Source: a virus. From it: a stretch of DNA of 26,227 bases. Location of the stretch: positions 1 through 26,227 of IMG/VR virus record IMGVR_UViG_3300021792_000509; one strand, written 5' to 3'. Below, piece after piece: positions 7,889 through 15,416 of the stretch (positions are counted from its first letter, which is position 1; every line of letters starts with the position of its first letter). The translations under genes were made by a program, and so were the position numbers. The notes below the pieces were generated by a model that searched no databases, had not been told where the DNA came from, and saw nothing but the letters and a program-made list of their open reading frames with translations.

Positions 7889-7915
7889 GTGATGGATTCC
7901 CCCGTTGGCTTATTC

Positions 7916-7944
7916 AAGAACACTCAGCTAGGCCAAGTGTTCTT
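7916..7944 (-). repeat. Inverted repeat between N and M
   Basis: AAGAACACT at 7916-7924 and AGTGTTCTT at 7936-7944 are perfect 9-bp inverted arms with an 11-nt spacer, 28 nt upstream of the M start and just after the N stop. On the minus strand no clear T-run follows, so it is at most a partial terminator or an RNA processing hairpin that lowers expression of M relative to capsid N. Confidence 0.55.
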
Positions 7945-7968
7945 TGGTAAGCCTTTGATCAATGCTTA

Positions 7969-8985
7969 CTAAGGTGCAACGTATTCCGTCACGTTGGTGG
8001 CCGCAGACACTGCGCGGTACTCTTCGACGATGTAGTCTTCGTTGAATGAGTTGAAATCTTCGACCTGGTCCTTCTTAGGGTTGTCGATGATGTTTCGACG
8101 CCATGAGTCCTCTTGGCGATAGATCGAAAGGTTTTCATAGAACGTGATCATGATGGCGTTCTCTGGGAAGAACGGTGGCGTTTCCGCAGGTAAGCCGCCG
8201 TAGGTATCCAACAAACGACCGCCATCCAAGTGGCGTTTTTCACTCGGCTTATCACCGCCCGCGGTGTAGAACTTGTTCTCAGCTAGGCTGATCAAGTTAC
8301 TACCAATGAACACACGCAAACGTGGGTCATTACGGAAAATTGGATCAATCGAATCTTTAAGGTCACGCACCGCTGCATCTAAGTTGGCATAGTCACCGCC
8401 AGTACCGATGGTGATGGCATCGTCATCGATTTGCTCCGGCGCTTCTTCACGGATTTTCTGGAACCAGCCTTTGTTTACGTCTTGACCCATCGGATTTGCA
8501 ACTGGATCAGTAGTGACGGCAATCGATGTGCCGTACCAACCGATACGTAAACGGTCATTAGCAATCGCCATGCGGCATGCAGACGCATACATTTCAGCGA
8601 ATTTGCCTTCATTGACGTGCTTCCATTGATCGATGATGCCGTATTTGATTGCTACATCAGCATTGGTTTGACGAAGGTGAAAACCATGCTCATCCAGACC
8701 GTGCAAGCTGCGCGCAACACGCTCACCGTTACCGCTGGTGTCAGTACGACCAGCAATCAAGCCCGTGACAAATAGGCCAAGCTTTTTGCCGACCTGCTCT
8801 GTCACCATTACGTTGCCATTGATCTTGCCAAGGAACGGCAAGCCATCTTCAACAGCTTTTAGAAATAGCTTTTGTACTGCTGCAGGTGTTACGGCAAATT
8901 GTTCACCTTGATTGACGCCTGCTTTTTCGTGCAAACGCCCCATGTATTCATTTAAGCGAGCGCGACCTGTTGCGGATAAATTCAT
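7969..8985 (-). CDS. N: Major capsid protein (P2 gpN-like)
   Basis: This 338-aa protein has the characteristic N-terminus of the Phage_cap_P2 family (MNLSATGRARLNEYMGRL) and family segments such as DVNKGWFQKIREEAP and NPKKDQVEDFNSFNEDYIVE. It forms the HK97-fold icosahedral shell and in P2 is trimmed at its N-terminus by the gpO protease encoded just upstream. Length is close to P2 gpN (357 aa). AGGATGGG lies upstream of the ATG at 8983-8985. Confidence 0.95.
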   Translation of the reverse strand: MNLSATGRARLNEYMGRLHEKAGVNQGEQFAVTPAAVQKLFLKAVEDGLPFLGKINGNVMVTEQVGKKLGLFVTGLIAGRTDTSGNGERVARSLHGLDEHGFHLRQTNADVAIKYGIIDQWKHVNEGKFAEMYASACRMAIANDRLRIGWYGTSIAVTTDPVANPMGQDVNKGWFQKIREEAPEQIDDDAITIGTGGDYANLDAAVRDLKDSIDPIFRNDPRLRVFIGSNLISLAENKFYTAGGDKPSEKRHLDGGRLLDTYGGLPAETPPFFPENAIMITFYENLSIYRQEDSWRRNIIDNPKKDQVEDFNSFNEDYIVEEYRAVSAATNVTEYVAP

Positions 8986-9038
8986 CTAATTTCCCATCCT
9001 GTTAAATTCGTGTTTTAGCGGCTCCCCAGACGCTGCGT

Positions 9039-9911
9039 TTAAAAAATGTCGAAGTCCGTATCTTGGCTTGCACCCTTGCTAGCTGGCGGTGGTGTACCGG
9101 CGTCTTTCAGCGCTTCGCTGAAGTCGCTTTGCAACTTGGTGAAGTTTTCTTGAAGCTGGTCGAAGCCTTCTAACTTCGTTTTGTATTCGCCGTTTTCTTT
9201 TTGTAGCGTTTCGATTTGGCCTTGTAGCTCTTCGATCTGCTGTGAAAATTCAGCGTTATCAGGCGGCGTTTCTTCATCGCCCTTAGTGCCTGATAGCGCT
9301 GCAACTTGCTCACTCAACTGAGTGAATTGCGTTTGCAGTTTTTCTAGGTCTGCTTTGCTCATGTCGTCGTTTTCCTGCTCTGGGGAGTGTTTGCTAAAAA
9401 GTCGCTTAAAGAAGCTTGAGCGCTTGATCAGCTCCGCTTCGATTTCTTCATCTGAGAATTGATCGAATTCGATTTCAGTACCGTCTTGATTGGCAAAGAT
9501 CAGTGATGTTTCACCATTGACTGAAAATGACAGTTGCTCAGTGCCAAGACTGGCTGGCTCGTCGGTGATGGCTAGGTGCATAAGGTAGGCTTTGCCCGTT
9601 TTGGCGAAGTCTTCGATCACGCGAATGGAGGTAAAAAGCTTTTGGCCTGCTTTGTTCAGTTTCAGCAACAGCTTGTTGGCTTCCACTTTGGCGAATAGGC
9701 ATAGACGACCTTTGCCGTCTTTTTCTGCTTTTACAGCCGTTACGCGGCCATAGTTGCCATACCATGACCAATGATCTTGAAAGATGTTAGCGGTGTATTC
9801 TGCTGGGTCGTAAGTCTCGGCCATATCCTTTACCCACTGCTCTTTGATCTCGCGACCATCGACAGTTGGGCCAGACGTTGCCACTTTGAACCACTTGGAA
9901 TTTTTCGCCAT
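9039..9911 (-). CDS. O: Capsid scaffold and serine protease (P2 gpO-like)
   Basis: The start is the ATG at 9909-9911 (MAKNSKWFKVAT), because AGGTG lies 6 nt upstream; a GTG nine bases earlier is in frame but overlaps that ribosome site. The protein is 290 aa. The N-terminal half is the P2-type protease: catalytic residues by family alignment are Asp18 (TVDGR), His47 (FQDHWSW) and Ser95 (LFTSIR), with Asp-His spacing of 29 residues as in P2 gpO. The C-terminal half is Gln/Glu-rich coiled coil (about residues 180-270), the scaffold part. It opens the capsid operon and faces gpP across the divergent promoter region. Confidence 0.93.
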   Translation of the reverse strand: MAKNSKWFKVATSGPTVDGREIKEQWVKDMAETYDPAEYTANIFQDHWSWYGNYGRVTAVKAEKDGKGRLCLFAKVEANKLLLKLNKAGQKLFTSIRVIEDFAKTGKAYLMHLAITDEPASLGTEQLSFSVNGETSLIFANQDGTEIEFDQFSDEEIEAELIKRSSFFKRLFSKHSPEQENDDMSKADLEKLQTQFTQLSEQVAALSGTKGDEETPPDNAEFSQQIEELQGQIETLQKENGEYKTKLEGFDQLQENFTKLQSDFSEALKDAGTPPPASKGASQDTDFDIF

Positions 9912-9920
9912 TTTTAACAC

Positions 9921-10084
9921 CTGTACCGTTTACCGTTGAATTCGTCATTAGTTGGTTAAACGATATGCGGCTAAGTGGGCGCTCTCAAGCAGGTGAATTG
10001 TTTAGAATTGCGATTTTTAAACATTCGCAACTAATTGTAATTATTCGAGTTATTTGCTTTAAGGTGGGTCGTTAAGATGGGCTC
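9921..10084. promoter_or_regulatory. Divergent late promoter region (O leftward, P rightward)
   Basis: The 173-bp gap between the O and P starts occupies the position of the divergent P2 late promoters. It contains an imperfect inverted repeat with TTGCGA (10008-10013) and TCGCAA (10025-10030), extended outwards by TTAG and CTAA. This is a candidate site for the Ogr-like activator encoded at 17714-17965. P2-type late promoters usually lack a good -35 and depend on Ogr/Delta; I see no strong sigma70 pair here. The site assignment is inference. Confidence 0.5.
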
Positions 10085-11908
10085 ATGGCACATTCTCAAG
10101 ATACGATCGATCATGCACGTTTATTATTCATCCGAGCAAACAAACCCTCGGAGATAGCTGCGCGTCTTAATGTCAGTGAGCGCACTGTATTTAACTGGAT
10201 CGATAAGTTTGGTTGGAAAGATCAGCTGGCATTCGACACGGCAGAAATTGAAATCGGCCGCCGTATTGCCACACTGACCAACCGGGAAAATAAAACCACT
10301 GCAGAAATAAAAGAACTAGAAGCTTTATGTAAAGTTTTTGGGTCGTTAAAGCAGGACTTGGCCAAAGCTGAAAAGGTGATGGCAGAAGCCAAAGCGCTGA
10401 AAGAAGGCCGACCCGACGCAGTAGCCGGTGCCGAGAAGCGAGCAAATCGTCGCAGTAACAAAGGCCGCAAGGCGAAGCCTAAAAACGATATCAGTGAGAT
10501 TGATCTATCCAAGTTTGATACCTGGGCAGATGAAAACCTATTCGAATACCAAAAGCTATGGCGTACCGTTGCACATGATCCCGACCTACGCCGTAACCGC
10601 TTCATTCTGAAATCACGCCAGATCGGTGCCACGTATTACTTTGCGTGGGAAGCGTTCGAGGACGCCTGTAAAAACGGTGAAAACCAAGTATTCCTATCTG
10701 CGTCCAAGGACCAAGCGCGCATATTTAAGGCGTACATCCAAGCCTTTGCGCGTAATACGTTTGATATTGAGCTGAAAGGCCAAGACTCTATCGAGCTGAC
10801 CAAAGACGGCAAAACCCACGCCACGCTGTATTTCCTATCGACGAACAGCAGTACGGCACAGGGTTACCACGGCCACCTTTATGTGGATGAAGTGTTTTGG
10901 ATTCATGGCTATGAGAAGTTGCAAAAACTTGCATCCGGTATGGCCGCGCACAAGAAATGGCGACGCACGTATTTCTCTACACCATCCAGCCTGCAGCACC
11001 CAGCGTATGAGCATTGGTCCGGTGAGAAATTCAATAAAGGTCGATCTAAGGCGCAGAAAGTCGAAATCGATCTATCTGATAAAACGCTGAAAAAAGGCTC
11101 ACTGGGTGGCGACAAAATATGGCGTCATCTGGTCACGGTGGAAGATGCCGAGAAAGCCGGTTGTACGCTGTTCGATATTGCCGAGCTTAAAGCCGAGTAC
11201 AGCAAGGAAGACTACGCCAACCTGTTTGGCTGTAAATTCATTGACGATAACGATTCGGTATTCCCATTCACCACCCTGCAGAAATGTATGGTGGATGCGT
11301 ACAGCGCATGGACCGATGTTGATTTTGATAGCACGTCCCCAGTGGGCAACCGCCCTGTGGCGATTGGTTACGATCCTAGCCGTATTAGAGATAACGCGGC
11401 GCTGGTTGTTCTGCTGATCCCGCTCCACGCTGGTGAAAAGTGGCGTGTGATCGAAACCCAACAATTCAAAGGTGTTACGTCCACGTATCAAGCCGAGCGC
11501 ATCAAAGAAGCGTATTCACGCTACAACGTGGCATGGTGTGGCATCGATACCACCGGCATTGGTTATGACACTTATCAGTGCTGTTTGGACTTAGGTCTAA
11601 GCCATCTAGTACCGATCATGTATTCAGCCATCGAGAAAACAGACCTCGTTACTCGTGCAAAACGCCTGATCGATGGCGGACGCTTTGAATATGACATGGG
11701 CAATAAAGAAGCGACTCAGTCTTTAATGCTGATCAAACAAATTACAACCACTGGCGGCACGCTCACATACGGCGCCGCACGTATCGGCAACGCTGGCCAC
11801 GCGGATATTGCATGGGCGATTTTCCACGCCATGAAAGCCGAGCTCCAATTCACCAAATCGAAGAAAGCCGAAACGGCACCAGGCAAAACGCGCTTGGCCA
11901 TTGGCTAA
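10085..11908 (+). CDS. P: Terminase large subunit, ATPase/nuclease (P2 gpP-like)
   Basis: This 607-aa protein is close to P2 gpP in length. Residues 20-45 form a helix-turn-helix (PSEIAARLNVSERTVFNWID). The ATPase has the P2-type deviant Walker A KSRQIGATYYF (from Lys176) and Walker B LYVDEVFW (Asp268-Glu269). The C-terminal RNase H-like nuclease shows acidic residues Asp430 (IGYDPS), Asp488 (GIDTTG) and Asp574 (GHADIAW). It drives DNA translocation and cos cleavage with gpM. It is the first gene of the rightward late unit; the ribosome site is weak (AAGATGGG just ahead of the ATG). Confidence 0.95.
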   Translation: MAHSQDTIDHARLLFIRANKPSEIAARLNVSERTVFNWIDKFGWKDQLAFDTAEIEIGRRIATLTNRENKTTAEIKELEALCKVFGSLKQDLAKAEKVMAEAKALKEGRPDAVAGAEKRANRRSNKGRKAKPKNDISEIDLSKFDTWADENLFEYQKLWRTVAHDPDLRRNRFILKSRQIGATYYFAWEAFEDACKNGENQVFLSASKDQARIFKAYIQAFARNTFDIELKGQDSIELTKDGKTHATLYFLSTNSSTAQGYHGHLYVDEVFWIHGYEKLQKLASGMAAHKKWRRTYFSTPSSLQHPAYEHWSGEKFNKGRSKAQKVEIDLSDKTLKKGSLGGDKIWRHLVTVEDAEKAGCTLFDIAELKAEYSKEDYANLFGCKFIDDNDSVFPFTTLQKCMVDAYSAWTDVDFDSTSPVGNRPVAIGYDPSRIRDNAALVVLLIPLHAGEKWRVIETQQFKGVTSTYQAERIKEAYSRYNVAWCGIDTTGIGYDTYQCCLDLGLSHLVPIMYSAIEKTDLVTRAKRLIDGGRFEYDMGNKEATQSLMLIKQITTTGGTLTYGAARIGNAGHADIAWAIFHAMKAELQFTKSKKAETAPGKTRLAIG

Positions 11909-11918
11909 AGGAACCAAC

Positions 11919-13007
11919 ATGACTGATAAACCACGCCACCGCTTACCCGCCACCATCGAAGGTGAGTTCAACCGTGCAGAGGAAACCCTACCCGACACAA
12001 CCCAGCCAGCTAAGGCGCGGGCGTTTAGTTTTGGGGATCCAGAACCGGCGCTAAGTGGCGGTATTACTGACTATTTAGGCATTTTTGCGGACTATAATTC
12101 GCTGTATTACATCCCGCCCGTCAGCCTATCGGGCCTATCCAAAGTGCTATCCGCTAATGGTACCCATGCCAGTGCGCTTGGCTTTAAGCGCAACCAGCTT
12201 TTGGCCAATTGGAGCGAAAACCCGCTGATCGATCGAAAGGAAATCCGCGCGGCTTTTCAAGATTACTTGGTATTTGAAAATGCTTACTTTTTGGCAATCC
12301 GTAACTTTCTGGGCGGCATTAATCGTTATGTGCACGTTCCCGCTATCAATATGCGCGTAGGTACGGATAACAATTACTGGTTGCTGGATAACAAAGGCAC
12401 GATGACGGAATACGCCGCACAGGACATCATTCATTTGAAAGGCACCGATGTACGCCAAAGCATTTACGGCGTGCCGGATTATTTCGCGGGTGTGCAATCC
12501 ATTTTGCTAGGTGAAGCGGCCACGCTGTTCCGCCGCCGCTATTACCAAAACGGCGCCCATGCTGGCTATATTTTTGTCACGTTTGATTTGGATGATAGCG
12601 AAGCAGCTGACATCGAAGAGGCCATTGCCAACACTAAGGGACCCGGCAATTACCGCAGCATGTATTTGAATATGTCGTCGATGGTTGGTGGTAAACCTGG
12701 TATCACGAAAGACCGTATTCAGCTGATCCCCGTTGGCGACTACGGCAATAAAGACGAATACGACAAGATCAAAGAAGTGACCCAACAGGACATTTTGAAT
12801 TTGCACCGTGTACCGGCGGCGCTGGCATCGATCATGCCAGTGAATGCCGCAGGCCATGGCAACCTGCAGAATGTCCGCGAGGTTTATTACGACTCCGAAG
12901 TGCTGCCAATGCAAGCAATCTGGGAAGAGTTAAACGATGTACTGCCACAGCGTGGGCGCATTGAGTTTAAAGAGCCGCGTTGGTTGGTGGATGGGAAACC
13001 AACTTAG
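11919..13007 (+). CDS. Q: Portal protein (P2 gpQ / PBSX family)
   Basis: I place the start at ATG 11919-11921, 6 nt after AAAGGA; an in-frame TTG at 11901 would add six residues but lacks a ribosome site. The 362-aa product has PBSX-type portal motifs, including YNSLYYIPPVS near the N-terminus, HLKGTDVRQSIYGVPDYFAG in the middle and LNLHRVPAALASIMPVN. It forms the dodecameric DNA channel at one vertex and docks the terminase. It follows P with a 10-nt gap, and its stop lies 3 nt from the stop of the convergent unknown gene. Confidence 0.93.
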   Translation: MTDKPRHRLPATIEGEFNRAEETLPDTTQPAKARAFSFGDPEPALSGGITDYLGIFADYNSLYYIPPVSLSGLSKVLSANGTHASALGFKRNQLLANWSENPLIDRKEIRAAFQDYLVFENAYFLAIRNFLGGINRYVHVPAINMRVGTDNNYWLLDNKGTMTEYAAQDIIHLKGTDVRQSIYGVPDYFAGVQSILLGEAATLFRRRYYQNGAHAGYIFVTFDLDDSEAADIEEAIANTKGPGNYRSMYLNMSSMVGGKPGITKDRIQLIPVGDYGNKDEYDKIKEVTQQDILNLHRVPAALASIMPVNAAGHGNLQNVREVYYDSEVLPMQAIWEELNDVLPQRGRIEFKEPRWLVDGKPT

Positions 13008-13010
13008 CCC

Positions 13011-13403
13011 CTAATACCCCAGAACATCCAATGTAGCTAATCTTTCCGCCATGCTTGCGCCTTTGATCTTTTCAATTAAAGCATTTCCCTCATCTGGAAA
13101 TGCTTCCACTCCTTCTGAGTCCATTACCTCCAACTCCAACCCCTCAACAAACGAATCATTTACTACCGATCCGCTCAAGCACTCAAGAAGAATGGATTTT
13201 TCTGTATCACTCAGCTCAATAGCTAGCGCGTCACGCATTTGGATGAAGCGAGCATAGATTTGATTGATTCGTGGTGACGCTCCGGCAGGCCATCCGCGGT
13301 TTGGCCCCCAGATCGTGACACCTCTTTCCATTAGCGTGTTAATGTCTGCGCGAAGCTCTGCGCTTGGTGAAATACTGGGGCTTTTTGGTAGTTCCTTTGG
13401 CAT
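13011..13403 (-). CDS. Hypothetical protein, 130 aa
   Basis: I do not recognise this protein. It has a Pro/Ser-rich start (MPKELPKSPSISPSAEL), a middle with IWGPNRGWPAGASPRI, and an acidic helical C-terminus (MDSEGVEAFPDEGNALIEKI). It is soluble and without membrane segments. It ends 3 nt from the portal stop in convergent orientation. An intrinsic terminator for the upstream minus gene lies 15 nt before its start, so it probably has its own weak promoter or relies on read-through. It is the first gene of the accessory block where P2 carries its late-end morons. Confidence 0.6.
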   Translation of the reverse strand: MPKELPKSPSISPSAELRADINTLMERGVTIWGPNRGWPAGASPRINQIYARFIQMRDALAIELSDTEKSILLECLSGSVVNDSFVEGLELEVMDSEGVEAFPDEGNALIEKIKGASMAERLATLDVLGY

Positions 13404-13417
13404 TGTATGCTCCTAAT

Positions 13418-13444
13418 GAAAAAAGAGCGCCGCATGGGCGCTCT
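13418..13444 (-). terminator. Intrinsic terminator on the minus strand
   Basis: AGAGCGCC (13424-13431) and GGCGCTCT (13437-13444) form a perfect 8-bp GC-rich stem with a 5-nt loop. On the minus strand it is followed by a run of six T. It sits 9 nt after the stop of the 13454-13789 gene. Confidence 0.85.
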
Positions 13445-13453
13445 GGGTAATCG

Positions 13454-13789
13454 TTAGATGAATTCAACTTGCACGTCTTCGTTGCAATCAAAATCTAGCC
13501 AATCATCACAAAACGCTTGAACTAATCCTTGTTTTTGCTCTTCTGTCCAGCTTTCTTCGTCTTCAATGTCGCCTTCCCATTCGCCAAACGACCAGCCGCC
13601 CTGGGTTTCAACGAGAGACAAAACAACCGAGCTAGTATCGGAATGAACATCAAAGCCGTAATCAACATCGCCGTCTTCATCTAGGCCAATGTGAATGTCC
13701 ATCATGTTGCCAGTGTAGTAGCGCTCCATGATGTCTACGATTTGAGTAGCGATTTGTTCTTTGGTTAGAGTAGTTTTGATAGTTTGCAT
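13454..13789 (-). CDS. Hypothetical acidic protein, 111 aa
   Basis: This is an unrecognised, very acidic protein. It has a helical N-terminus (LTKEQIATQIVDIMERYY), a beta-rich middle with IHIGLDEDGDVDYGFDVHSD, then Trp-rich acidic sequence (GGWSFGEWEGDIEDEESW). GGAG lies 7 nt before the ATG. It is a single-gene unit with its own promoter (13873-13901) and terminator (13418-13444), a typical moron layout. The high negative charge is reminiscent of DNA-mimic inhibitors, but that is only a suggestion from composition. Confidence 0.65.
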   Translation of the reverse strand: MQTIKTTLTKEQIATQIVDIMERYYTGNMMDIHIGLDEDGDVDYGFDVHSDTSSVVLSLVETQGGWSFGEWEGDIEDEESWTEEQKQGLVQAFCDDWLDFDCNEDVQVEFI

Positions 13790-13848
13790 CTTGTTTCTCC
13801 TTCACTTCATCCGGCTACCGCCGCTTCAGATCATTAAGTTTTGTGGAA

Positions 13849-13865
13849 GTGGACTCGGTGTCCAC
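13849..13865. repeat. Perfect inverted repeat at the start of the 13454-13789 transcript
   Basis: GTGGAC (13849-13854) and GTCCAC (13860-13865) are perfect arms with a 5-nt spacer, located just downstream of the predicted -10. It could be an operator overlapping the start site or a 5' mRNA hairpin. Confidence 0.5.
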
Positions 13866-13872
13866 ATGATCA

Positions 13873-13901
13873 AGATTAGATGCTACCTAGCACCTAGTCA
13901 A
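13873..13901 (-). promoter_or_regulatory. Candidate sigma70 promoter for the 13454-13789 gene
   Basis: On the minus strand TTGACT (13896-13901) is followed by a 17-bp spacer and TAATCT (13873-13878). Start of transcription would be near 13866, about 77 nt ahead of the gene. Confidence 0.5.
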
Positions 13902-14000
13902 CACTTTTTTTGTATTTATTTCACTGAGGCTTTAAAGTAGCGCCGTTATTAACACTGATAAGGAATTTGGGTTAGCGTTAAATTAAGACGTTTAGCATCC

Positions 14001-14012
14001 GTGACATGTCAC
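14001..14012. promoter_or_regulatory. 12-bp palindrome GTGACATGTCAC, copy 1
   Basis: This perfect palindrome lies 59 bp upstream of the 439-aa moron and is followed by a T/A-rich tract. Copies 2 and 3 are at 16912-16923 (one central change) and 22950-22961 (identical). The core is too short to be a useful hairpin terminator, so a dimeric DNA-binding protein site is more likely. Confidence 0.6.
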
Positions 14013-14037
14013 AATTTTATTTTTAGTTCTTAGCGCG

Positions 14038-14064
14038 TATAGTCCTCCTTAACATTAAGGAGGA
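14038..14064 (+). promoter_or_regulatory. -10 element and 22-bp palindrome covering the ribosome binding site
   Basis: TATAGT (14038-14043) is a good -10 with a poor -35. Bases 14043-14064 are a perfect palindrome (TCCTCCTTAA, CA, TTAAGGAGGA) whose right arm is the Shine-Dalgarno AAGGAGG, 7 nt from the ATG. In RNA from an upstream start it would hide the ribosome site; in DNA it would be an operator at the predicted start of transcription. Confidence 0.55.
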
Positions 14065-14070
14065 TGCCAA

Positions 14071-15390
14071 ATGAGCGAATCATTACGCCAAGCAATGACT
14101 GAAGCAGTCGAATTAAAAACAGGTGAAGCTTTTGAAATCATTTATCATGGAGGAAGCTCACCAGGCAGTAAGCGAACAATAATGCCCCTCAAAGTTGACG
14201 GCCATTTAGTTTACGCAAAGTGCTTTGACTCTGACTCAGAGAAAAACTTTCGATTTGATCGCATGGAGTACGCTACTGATAATAGCGCTCCATCATGGAA
14301 ACCATTCGATACCTCAACCAATTCAAATAGTGCCTCTAAAAAGAAAACTGGTTTCTTCGCATCAATGAAGAAATCTAACCCTGATCCTATGAGTAACAAG
14401 GCCATCTTTGGTGTATCGGCTTTATTTGCTCTGGTTGGATTCTTTTTCCTAGGGCCAATTGGCTTCTTAATTATCTACGCGTTTTTTGTCTATGCTGGGC
14501 TTTCTCACAACAGAGACGTTAAGAAAAAAGCTCAAGCGAAAGCAGACACTACAAAAACAGTTCATTTTGCCCCTACTTCTTCTACGAATGGCAAGACTGC
14601 ATCAGTCGATGTAAAAAGCACAGCTGCAACCGACTCTAAAAACACTGTAAAGAATACATCACCAGAATCTGTGCCAACGCCAACGACTAAAACTGAAGCG
14701 CACAAGATCATAAACAGCCTCAAAACCAAAGAGGAAATCGAGTCTTTCGTTCAAGCCTGTTATGCCGCACAGGACTCTATTTATGATGACCACCCAACCC
14801 TTTCTGAAAAACAAATTGATCGAATATACAGCGTTTTATCTGATGCAATTGATCAAGCAGAATATAAAACATTAAGCTGGCAGTTTGTGCCCGACGTACA
14901 TTCTGATACCCCACTAGATGTACTTGAAATCGCATTTAAGGAATTCAGCTCTGCTGAGCGATTAGCATTACCTGCTAAATTTAGAACTGAATATGGGAGT
15001 GCCTGGCTTGAACTTACCTACGACTCAGAACCAGATTTGAAAGAAGAATTCTTAGACAACCTCATAGAATTCCGAAAAATCGTGGAATCAGACCTTCAAG
15101 ATGACGCAATGGCAAACGCTATAGACGCCTACCTTTCTGAGCATCCGATTTTTTCAGTTGAATATTTTGGGAAGCTAGATGACAACGCCCTACTTACTCA
15201 TGGCCAAGAATGGATGGCATCCAAGCTAGCAAAAGAAGGCCTTCCTTCTGCTTGGGAGCTTTATGCCGAAGGCTACACAACAATTGAAAAGTGCCTAGCG
15301 ATCGAACCAGATGAGTTCATAAAACGCAAAGGCATTGGCCCAAAGAAAAAGCAGCAGCTTATAGAGTTTCAAAACAAACACCGAAAATAA
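14071..15390 (+). CDS. Moron: WYL-like N-domain, membrane hairpin, C-terminal HhH; function unknown
   Basis: The product is 439 aa. Residues 15-68 (FEIIYHGGSSPGSKRTIMPL and the following LVYAKCFDSDSEKNFRFDRM) read like a WYL-type ligand-sensing beta fold. Residues 110-145 are two hydrophobic segments split by GPIG, ending in a positive cluster (RDVKKKAQAK). A long Thr/Ser/Lys linker follows (about 155-210), then a helical acidic region. The last 36 residues carry a helix-hairpin-helix (RKGIGPKKKQQLI), a DNA- or self-association motif. Composition is more A/T-rich than the structural genes. It is a stand-alone gene with its own promoter region and a strong terminator, a moron layout. It could be a lysogenic conversion or anti-phage factor, but no catalytic motif is visible. 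Confidence 0.8.
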   Translation: MSESLRQAMTEAVELKTGEAFEIIYHGGSSPGSKRTIMPLKVDGHLVYAKCFDSDSEKNFRFDRMEYATDNSAPSWKPFDTSTNSNSASKKKTGFFASMKKSNPDPMSNKAIFGVSALFALVGFFFLGPIGFLIIYAFFVYAGLSHNRDVKKKAQAKADTTKTVHFAPTSSTNGKTASVDVKSTAATDSKNTVKNTSPESVPTPTTKTEAHKIINSLKTKEEIESFVQACYAAQDSIYDDHPTLSEKQIDRIYSVLSDAIDQAEYKTLSWQFVPDVHSDTPLDVLEIAFKEFSSAERLALPAKFRTEYGSAWLELTYDSEPDLKEEFLDNLIEFRKIVESDLQDDAMANAIDAYLSEHPIFSVEYFGKLDDNALLTHGQEWMASKLAKEGLPSAWELYAEGYTTIEKCLAIEPDEFIKRKGIGPKKKQQLIEFQNKHRK

Positions 15391-15393
15391 AAC

Positions 15394-15416
15394 AAAGCGC
15401 CCGATCAGGGCGCTTT
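15394..15416. terminator. Bidirectional intrinsic terminator
   Basis: AAAGCGCCC (15394-15402) and GGGCGCTTT (15408-15416) form a perfect 9-bp stem with a 5-nt loop. It lies 3 nt after the stop of the 439-aa gene. The stop codon of the convergent 88-aa gene lies in the loop (15405-15407). Plus-strand T content after the stem is TTTCTCT; on the minus strand the stem is followed by TTTGTTTTATTTT. Confidence 0.8.

Noticed and set aside
12147-12914. Minus-strand open frames under the portal gene
   Set aside because: Shadows of the portal reading frame; no start signals and atypical His/Val-rich composition.
13008-13453. A cos site near the portal 3' end as in P2
   Set aside because: I looked for a P2-type cohesive end sequence next to the end of Q and saw none I could recognise.
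14001-14020. Palindrome plus T-rich tract as an intrinsic terminator
   Set aside because: A perfect 12-bp palindrome without loop leaves only a 4-bp stem; copy 2 lacks the T-run, so a protein site fits better.
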